From Anthopleura xanthogrammica (taxonomy: Eukaryota > Cnidaria > Anthozoa > Actiniaria > Actiniidae), in the NCBI GenBank assembly GCA_964019055.1, contig OZ025216.1, positions 10,371,914 to 10,435,913 of the forward strand: DNA of 64,000 bases. The letters run 5' to 3'. Every line of letters begins with the position of its first letter. Position 1 is the first letter of the stretch. This document shows positions 56,172 to 64,000 of the stretch, piece by piece. Made by a program: the position numbers and the translations under genes. The notes under the pieces were generated by a model, which did no database searches, was not told the DNA's origin, and saw only the letters and a list, made by a program, of their open reading frames with translations.

Positions 56172-59100
56172 AAAAAGTCCATAAATTTTTTTCATAAAAA
56201 GTTACACAATTTGTTTAAATATTTATGATAGAAATAAGTTAGAACACTTTCAATACAGTATACAAATTCATAATATTTTGCCATAATTTGTTATAAAATT
56301 GTATAAATGATATACGGTAAGTAAGTTTTAGTGCATATAGATGTCAATCGAAGTGTTTTCATGACATTCCATGTATATTAGCCACCCGTTCTTGAAACTC
56401 TTGTGGTTTTTAAAAAGGTTAAACACTAGAGAACATTAAGTGTTTGATTGGCATCCAGAAAAACCTAGTTTGTCACAATTATTTTATGGTAAACTGTGTG
56501 CTTCCATGCATGACTTTAAAACCAAATGTAAAAATTAACGTAATATGAATATCAAAATGTTTTTAAAATTGAAATAAGAGCTCTGGATACTGGCTATAAC
56601 TACCATAAATTCAAAAATTAGAATTTCCATCTAGACACCAAAAAAATTTGTAATTCTAATTTTTAATCCGATATAATTTTATGAAAAAATATATTTTGAA
56701 TTTAATATCGTTAAATTGATATTTCGAGTGAGTATATGCTAAACCACATAATTTCCATGCTTTCAAAACTCCTAGAGAAGAGCAAACATAACGTGAAAAA
56801 TAACCTGCTGGGGTGATAGGAAACATTATGCTTGATTGGCTGGCTGGCACTGCTTCATGATAATTTTGTATATCAATACTGTCTTCTTACAAAATAATTT
56901 ATTAACTTCCTTACAAATGGCTATATATGTATATACTTGACTAAAATTTCAAATTCTAAAATCAGGAAAAAATGGGGAAAAATTCATAGTTGGTGAAATC
57001 TATACTGAGATAATTGTGAATGAAATAAATAAAAAGAAAAAATTTCATGCCAAGTATCTTAAATGAATCAAGCCATTAGTCTTTGACAACAAAACAAAAA
57101 ACTGTTGTTTTCATAAGGCAGTAAGTCGTACTATAACTTATTTTAAAACTAAAAAACAACTGGGGAATTCCACAGAGATCTAGCATTGGACCCAAGCTCA
57201 AAAGTGTTCTTAGTAAATTAAGCCAGAGAAAAAAATGGCTAGATAATGATTTTGCGGCCATTAATAGAGATTAACACAAATGATGAGAACACAGAAAAAT
57301 GTCCTATGAGGCATACAATGGCTGTTGATTGTAAATGTTGCTGTTTTTAGCGCAGGTGTGAGTGTGTCGGTCCACTGCAGTTGTTGATGAGCCAGCTCCA
57401 AGTTACTAGTCCAATATTTTCGAGCCTTATAGATCCATTCATTCAAAACTGAATCAAAAATTAAGATAAGATAATTCTCAAGATTTATAGAGAACATTGA
57501 TGTTGCCCCTTCAGTTTTCCAAAGTGTTAGTATCCCAAGATAATTATTGTTTTTCAAACCATTCTATGATTTTTGAAATTTGTGCATCGTAAATTATAGA
57601 ATTTTACACTTCGTAGAGCACTAACGAATTTTTTCGGCTTTTAACTTGTTCATGAGAACAAATTAAAATTCAACAATAAAGTAAAATGATGAAAGCTTAT
57701 ATTTCAGCCTGTATTCTCAGTGTGAGTAAGCCAAGATATATCTCAAGTACTCTAACTTATACACTTCAAACTTCTTTGTAAAACTGATAAAGAAAATTAG
57801 AGCAAACGCGTTATGCAAATGAAGATTTCTCCGAAATGTTAAATTACTGAATGAGCGAAAAAATAGTGAATGGGAGAGAAAATAAAATGGATTTTTTAGG
57901 AGTGAATAATCTTATTTCTATTCTAATTTTTTATTCCAGACGGGGCTAAAGTATATCAAATGTCGTTCATGATTCGGAAACGTGCTCAGAGATTACCACT
58001 TTTGCCCTAGGTCGAGTCATTGTGGTAAATCCCACAGCAAGAAACGAATAAAAAGGAGTCTAGTTGTGATTTGGATATTCCACAAAATATTTTTTCAAAC
58101 CAGGGTTATACCATTGATAAACTTGTCGATAACTTGCAGCAATTTACGGATCGCATAAATAAGAAAACTTCGATCGCTAATTGTCTCGCACATCTGACAA
58201 TAACTAGAATATTGCAGACAATTTAGCAATAAAGAAAGGTTGAATTTTAAATAACTGTGTAGCTTAAACTACAATGCGCATGCCGTGCAAACGCTTTATA
58301 AAAAAAAACTTTTTACTAGTGGGGTTAATACAAACCATCTTTGGAGATATAGTTTGAGATTATTAAAACGAAACAATATCAAAAAAACTTGCGCTTACCT
58401 TTTGCCAATATTCAAGATGTAAGGTCAGAATTATCCTTTACAGAAAGAGAGAGAAGTTTCTTGTTGGCAAAGATCGTAAAGTTCCATCAATAAATGAACT
58501 TGGAGCCGAGAAATATCGTCTGCTTTTACCATCCACTCGCTTCCATAATTCGACGATACGTGATCTAAAAATTATTGTTTTACAGCCGATTCTGTCATCT
58601 TCTTTTTCACTATACCACAAAAGAAACAATTGTTTTTCTCGACAAGTTTTTAGAAAACGGTACCACAAATCCCCAGAGGCGAGAGATCGAAAAATAACTT
58701 GTCTTGATGAAGTGTTCTTCGATCGCCTCTGAGAACAGTTCGAAAATCTGATCAAAATCTTCCAAAGCGGGCCTGGAATATACTTCGATAATAACCAAGT
58801 CGAACTGGAAAGAAAAAGCAAGAATCACTCTTCACAAAAGAGGATTTTCCAGGTTAAAAAGCGAGAATTCAAAGTCGTTTGGTTGAGTTATTACCAATCA
58901 ACTTAGACAGACCTCATCTGTTAAGGGCGCCCAACTGTATTCTCGTGTTTATGACGTTACTAAGGCATCGCGGGAACCAGTGACGAACGCCTTGAACATT
59001 CTCCAAAAACTCTTTAGAAAAAAAACTCAAAAAAAAAAATCTTAATGCTCTAAACCTCAAAGCTACCAAAAACCATTAAACCACTAATGGAATATTATAT

Positions 59101-60769
59101 ATATTGGCACAAATTCTATATTTCTTTTATAAAGGGAATGTTCAATTATTTGTCACGCTAAGCTAAGATGACGTGACTAAGCTTAAACATGACGTACCGG
59201 TGTAATATATTCAATTTATGTTCCGTGACGTCATACAGCTGGGGGAACACGTAATTTGGCTTAGAGTTCACACCATTTATGAGATTTAGGGTATTTTTGT
59301 TTTTGTTCGTTTTTCCTATTTTTTTCATTTTTAAAATGTAATACATTTCTTATCTTTTGCCGTGTCATTACCGAAACAGGACTTTTTTTGCATGCATAAC
59401 GAAAATTTCAAAATTAATATTGTTTCGAAACTCAGTGCTCCCTAAAGCTCTCGATCTTCCAGCTGAATCGATACTGCTGCGTGCGACCCTTATGACCGTT
59501 GCCTTGCCATTTCGTGATTCCAATAAACGTGCGTGAAAAAGCTCCTGGCATTATCATTATCACCACCACCATTAACATCTTTGTTTACAGCCGTTCTCAG
59601 CACGAGCAACCAGTGTTTTTACAAACAAAGTTTTGGTGGACACCAATCAAGTTTGCAGAGTAAACTAACAATGCAATAAATAAAAGGCTCCTGAAATTCG
59701 ATTTCTGTGTCTAGATCTTGAACTTGGTATTCAAAAGATTTTAGCGGCGCTCCGAATTTTAAAAATAAATTTTCTTCATTGTTTTTCTTATACCTACTGC
59801 TTTAGACTGCTTTACCACTTCAGGAACAGATGTTTTATTTGTATTTACGTCTAGTAAAACGGCTATATAAACTTTTCATAAAGTTTATTTTTAAGTACAG
59901 AGGGTAAGGCAGTGAAGGCTGAACAATATGTCACAAGTCACTTTGGGTCCTAAATTTATACGCCTACTTCAGGACATTTTCAATGTCGCCCAAAGGTTCA
60001 AGGTGTATTTGATCGTCATATCATGATATCAACCCGTGATCGACCCGTAGGATCAAATTATTATAGTCGGGACTCCCGCAACGAACCCAACAAACGCCTA
60101 CTTTCCGGGCACACGTTTGCCCTGATTACGGCACGGACTATTGGGGACCATTTTGATCAAACGTACGTGTCAAAAAATGTCAACTGGCCATCAAAATAGA
60201 TTTTCAACGTACAAAATGTGTCAATTGATGTCTTAATACTTGTCTTGTACTAATAAATTAATGCGTGAAGACTTTAATGTTGGATATTCAGCATCGAGTC
60301 AGTTTAGATTAAATCGGCTGTATTTTGACGATCAAAACCTCACGTTCACCCGCCAAAAGTCACGTGTTCAGTGTTGATATCGCTAGCCAAGCACGCAGGA
60401 GGAAGATAGTCTTGAAACATGGTACAAGAATAAATCAACTGATTGAAACGACTTGGAGACATATTAATTTCCGCTAAGAGATAGAAAGATGTGTCTAAAT
60501 CGTAATTTAGAGTGGGAGGAAAATAGAAAAGCGCGAGTCTTTTTGTTAATCTGACAAAAACACGCATGCCTTAATGGCAGAAATAGAATGGCACCCTGTG
60601 GCTATCGACTTCGAAGAGAGCTGTATTTCACACGAATATAAAGAGATCTTGAAATGGGAAAATAAAATAATTATATAGGTATGTAATCGCGTCCCACATG
60701 CAAAGGATTGCATGACTTTGGGTGGTTACTCATCAGTGACACAAGCGATATACCAGGTCTGCTGGTCAT

Positions 60770-60930
60770 AATAAGGGGTTAAACATCTACGATCTAGGGG
60801 TCGTCTACCCTCTCCCTTAGACTTCGGCCGAGCTTCCTGATCCAGGGATCCTGATCTGCAAATCCAGGGATAGCGGTGTCGGGGCCGAAATTTCCGGTAT
60901 AGCCGTAAATGCTTCGCGCTGCCATACTGC
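60770..60930. repeat. dispersed repeat shared with 47505-47660
   Basis: Shared blocks CATCTACGATCTAGGGG, AGACTTCGGCCGAGCTTCCT and AGGGATAGCGGTGTCGGGGC. Class unknown. Confidence 0.7.
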
Positions 60931-61760
60931 ACTTCAGCACTGCGTCTGGAGGTATGATCCTAGTTTAGACAATCAATAATAATTTTGGAAAGGACAAGAA
61001 TAGTCCTAATTTTAGACTAAAAACAATTGCAATAAAATTTTGGGCTATTTTTTTTTACTAAAACGGTCACATAGTAACTTAAATTTAAATATTAATATAT
61101 ATTTCGAAAAAGTAAGGATGGAAAATGGCGAAAATCCGTTACAACGAAAGGCCCGATCTCTGTCGAAAGAAGTCAACCTGAATCACATACAAGGCACTGG
61201 TAAATTTAAAGAAAACTTTTGACAGTAATTTAGAGCTTTTTTACAAAAACTGTTTTTGTGTGTGTTCCCAACTTTTGAAGTACAAAGCGATTCCTGCTAT
61301 TTATTCAAAATTGTTAACTGATGCTCGAGTATATTTTTATGCTCAGATAATGGTATGGAAAGGATTGGAAAGGAAATTTAAGTCACTGGGAATGGGAAAT
61401 AGAATCACCAACATGGGATTGCCCCAAGGTTCATCACTAGGACTGGGATTGAAGTCACTGGGAATGGAAAATAGGATCACCAACATGGGATTGATTGTTG
61501 GGATTTTGACCACTTTTAGAGCTATTTTGTAACTAGCCAAGGAAATAATCCATTAACATAACATAAAACAAATAATGTTTAGTATAAACTAAGATATCCT
61601 AGAAAGCTGTGAACCTTGTTAGTATTTACAAATTTATAAGATTCATTTCTTCCAGTTTTGGTTGCTGAATCCATGAAGCATTACCGGTTGATCAATATTG
61701 AGAGGGCTTGTGCTAGGTACTTGAGTCTGTATACATGTTCCATAATGTATATTCCATGCT

Positions 61761-63789
61761 CTACTGGTAATACAACTCCAAGTTCATGCCGTCATGAATT
61801 TCATCTGTGTAGTCGTCAAGGTACTCAACTAGTGATCAGTAATTCATAATTGATTGAAAATAAAATTCCTAATAAAATTGAGCCGTTATTTTGGACCACT
61901 GTTTAAATCTTGCCCTTTAGATAATAGGATAGTGATTCACCTTTCACCTCTGCAGGGCCATAGCATAACCAGACCACTTTTACCGTCAGAACCATTTCCC
62001 CCCTTGTAAGAAATATTTATTACCCTAGAAAACCAGACCACTTTTTAAAGACCATACCACTGTCCAAATGGTGGCTGTGGCCTGGCTCTGGAGTCTTAAG
62101 TTCAATTCCTGGGCTCTGCATCACATGTGAGTAGAGTTTGTTGGGTCTCTCCCTTAATTTGAGGGTTTTTCTCAGGTTTTCTCCCTCTGCAAAATGTAAT
62201 ATGCTAAATTCCAATTCGATCTATGGGTTATCTGTGTCCGAATTCAATCACCTCAGATATTGTTTTAGGGTTGGATTTGTGAGTTAGCCATGCCCTGACT
62301 TAGATCAGCCAGAGATTGTTTCAGGATTTGATAAACTTTGAAGTTTGAAGGTTAGATTCCAAGACTCAGAACCATAATTTCTAGATTGCCCTTACTTTTA
62401 CAGCTGAGATGGTTATTTATTAAAGGATACAATCTGCTAATGTTATATGGTCCTTGAAAATAGTATACCTAGAAAATGAACCAAACAATCAAGCAGTTGA
62501 TATAACAATAAGTTGATAAAATGAAGATCAGTTTTTGAGGGTGGGACATCATTCATCATTGGATTGAGGGGGCAAGGTGTAAGCCGAGGTAACTCATGCA
62601 CAGTCAGGGACAGTCTGCAGAGCACCCTAAAAAGTGGTGGGGCTGAGATTCATTAATATAAGAGACTAGTATAGGAAAAAGTGGTGGTGCTAAGATTGGA
62701 AAATATAAGAGACTAGTATGGGAAAAAGTGGTGGGGCTAAGATTGGAAAATATAAGAGACTAGTATGGGAAAAAGTGGTGGGGCTAAGATTGGAAAATAT
62801 AAGAGACTAGTATGGGAAAAAGTGGTGGGGCTAAGATTGGAAAATATAAGAGACTAGTATGGGAAAAAGTGGTGGGGCTAAGATTGGAAAATATAAGAGA
62901 CTAGTATGGGAAAAAGTGGTGGGGCTAAGATTGATAAATATAAGAGACTAGTATGGGAAAAAGTGGTGGGGCTAAGATTGGAAAACATAAGAGACTAGTA
63001 TGGGAAAAAGTGGTGGGGCTAAGATTGGAAAATATAAGAGACTAGTATGGGAAAAAGTGGTGAGGCTAAGATTGATAAATATAAGAGACTAGTATGGGAA
63101 AAAGTGGTGGGGCTAAGATTGGAAAATATAAGAGACTAGTATGGGAAAAAGTGGTGGGGCTAAGATTGGAAAATATAAGAGACAAGTATGGGAAAAAGTG
63201 GTGAGGCTAAGATTGATAAATATAAGAGACTAGTATGGGAAAAAGTGGTGGGGCTAAGATTGGAAAATATAAGAGACTAGTATGGGAAAAAGTGGTGGGG
63301 CTAAGATTGGAAAATATAAGAGACTAGTATGGGAAAAAGTGGTGAGGCTAAGATTGATAAATATAAGAGACTAGTATGGGAAAAAGTAGTGGGGCTAAGA
63401 TTGGAAAATATAAGAGACTAGTATGGGAAAAAGTGGTGGTGCTAAGATTGGAAAATATAAGAGACTAGTATGGGAAAAAGTGGTGGTGCTAAGATTGGAA
63501 AATATAAGAGACTAGTATGGGAAAAAGTGGTGGGGCTAAGATTGATAAATATAAGAGACTAGAATGGGAAAAAGTGGTGGGGCTAAGATTGGAAAATATA
63601 AGAGACTTTTATAGGAAAAGGGAAAAAGTGGTGGTGCTATAGCACTAGGGGGCTAGGAACACAATATGTGCATTCTACCATTTTTTGTTTTTTTTTAAAT
63701 CTTACCATTTTTTAAGTACTATTCTCTCAGATTTTGTACCAGTTTGGGCTGCAACAAGCTTCTTGAGGTCTCCAATTGTGTCGTCGTTG
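61761..63789 (-). CDS. UBL5: ubiquitin-like protein 5 (Hub1), last three exons
   Basis: Exons on the - strand: 63706-63789, 62431-62468 and 61761-61804 (TAG). Phases match (incoming 2, then 2, then 1) and borders are GT-AG. They encode the last 54 of the family's 73 residues: [50 protein letters not shown]. The C-terminus ends in Tyr-Tyr-Gln, as in other UBL5 proteins. Known: UBL5 is a ubiquitin-like modifier that binds proteins non-covalently, acts in pre-mRNA splicing and has a role in the mitochondrial stress response. The first exon (start and the KVRVKC strand) must lie to the right of the window. The first visible intron holds a 1-kb minisatellite and the second a SINE, so the splicing units are widely spaced for such a small gene. 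Recognition is essentially certain. Confidence 0.95.
62080..62332 (+). repeat. SINE with a minisatellite-like tail
   Basis: The B-box-like GTTCAATTCC at 62100 is followed by GTTTGTTGGGTCTCTCCCTT and TTTTTCTCAGGTTTTCTCCC, as in 45300-45500. It then has TAAATTCCAATTCGATCT and one unit of the 57-bp repeat (62274-62332). It lies in the last intron of UBL5. Confidence 0.65.
62634..63640. repeat. 47-bp minisatellite, about 21 units
   Basis: The period is 47 (GTGGTGG at 62634, 62681 and onward). Each unit contains GGCTAAGATTGGAAAATATA and GAGACTAGTATGGGAAAAA. Variants GATTGATAAAT and GTGGTGAGG occur in a regular pattern, which suggests higher-order amplification. It fills most of the UBL5 intron between 62469 and 63705. 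Confidence 0.95.
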
Positions 63790-64000
63790 CTTTTATGAAG
63801 TTAAGACTAATAATATAAATGAATGAAACTTTCCCATTTTTCCCTTCTATCCCACAAATTATTCACACAAAAAAAAGTACAATAAAAAACAATAGCATTT
63901 CAGCATTGAGACCATCCAATGCAAGAAAATTATTCTGATTCCCACGTGAAAAAGACAATCGTGTAAACAACTTGTGCTGTACAGGTTTCTGATTGGCTTG

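Larger units (their letters stand above)
54572..61760. other. largely featureless AT-rich region
   Basis: Apart from the MITE at 55855 and the repeat at 60770, I see no supported exon or RNA gene. Open frames at 57261-57557 and 58438-58828 (- strand) have partly protein-like composition but no recognised family and no clear splice pairing. A duplicated block with AGTCACTGGGAATGG lies at 61381 and 61456. Confidence 0.4.

Noticed and set aside
58438..58828. Two overlapping - strand open frames with protein-like composition
   Set aside because: Neither frame shows a known motif, and splice sites do not connect them to the gene at 49991-54571; left as unsupported.
61119..61203. A possible + strand first exon (MENGENPLQRKARSLSKEVN, GT donor)
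   Set aside because: No partner exon could be found; the only phase-compatible block to the right is antisense to UBL5.
61658..61849. A + strand open frame of 63 codons
   Set aside because: It is antisense to the last exon of UBL5, whose - strand reading gives [13 protein letters not shown] with correct splice sites.
62634..63640. Regular repeats resembling a CRISPR array
   Set aside because: Units are contiguous with no unique spacers, and the setting is an intron of an animal gene; it is a minisatellite.

Overview
This window looks like nuclear DNA of an invertebrate animal, most probably a cnidarian such as a coral or sea anemone. It is AT-rich and intron-rich, has no operons or prokaryotic signals, and is full of short foldback elements. 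It also carries a Ty3/gypsy element, a truncated LINE and tRNA-derived SINEs. The species cannot be named from sequence alone. No canonical tRNA, rRNA or CRISPR array was seen.

The host genes are spliced and small, so I assembled them by matching exon phases. From left to right: (1) the 3' part of a cGAS-like receptor (Mab-21 fold nucleotidyltransferase), + strand, 275-1849; (2) an intact four-exon POLR1H/ZNRD1 gene (RNA polymerase I subunit RPA12), + strand, 3460-4528; (3) TRAF-finger gene 1, - strand, 30452 to 17178, lacking a recognisable 3' end; (4) a broken RO60 (TROVE) gene fragment, + strand, 32961-35696; (5) an intron-bearing POLR1H pseudogene, + strand, 36652-38369; (6) TRAF-finger gene 2, - strand, 45638 to 39635, complete at 190 codons in six exons; (7) part of an unrecognised gene, - strand, 54571 to 49991, with a low-complexity Ser/Thr/Lys-rich region and a short helix; (8) the last three exons of UBL5 (Hub1), - strand, 63789 to 61761.

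Mobile DNA fills most of the rest. There is a 4.4-kb gypsy element with 99-bp LTRs (9857-14297), a 5'-truncated LINE with a poly(A) tail (about 21990-23665), and a 1145-bp Mutator-like foldback with a 9-bp target duplication (17707-18851). Four copies of a G-tract-rich Harbinger-type MITE and a TTAA-flanked MITE are also present, with several other foldback families. Minisatellites have periods of 123, 57 and 47 bp. Six X-box-like motifs cluster at 49571-49934.

TRAF-finger genes 1 and 2 are tandem paralogues. Exon order, phase and intron-1 sequence match, and gene 2 keeps the empty target site of a transposon present in gene 1. The cGAS-like receptor, TRAF-finger proteins and RO60 all belong to families linked to nucleic-acid sensing or signalling. 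That shared theme is an inference from neighbourhood, not a demonstrated system.
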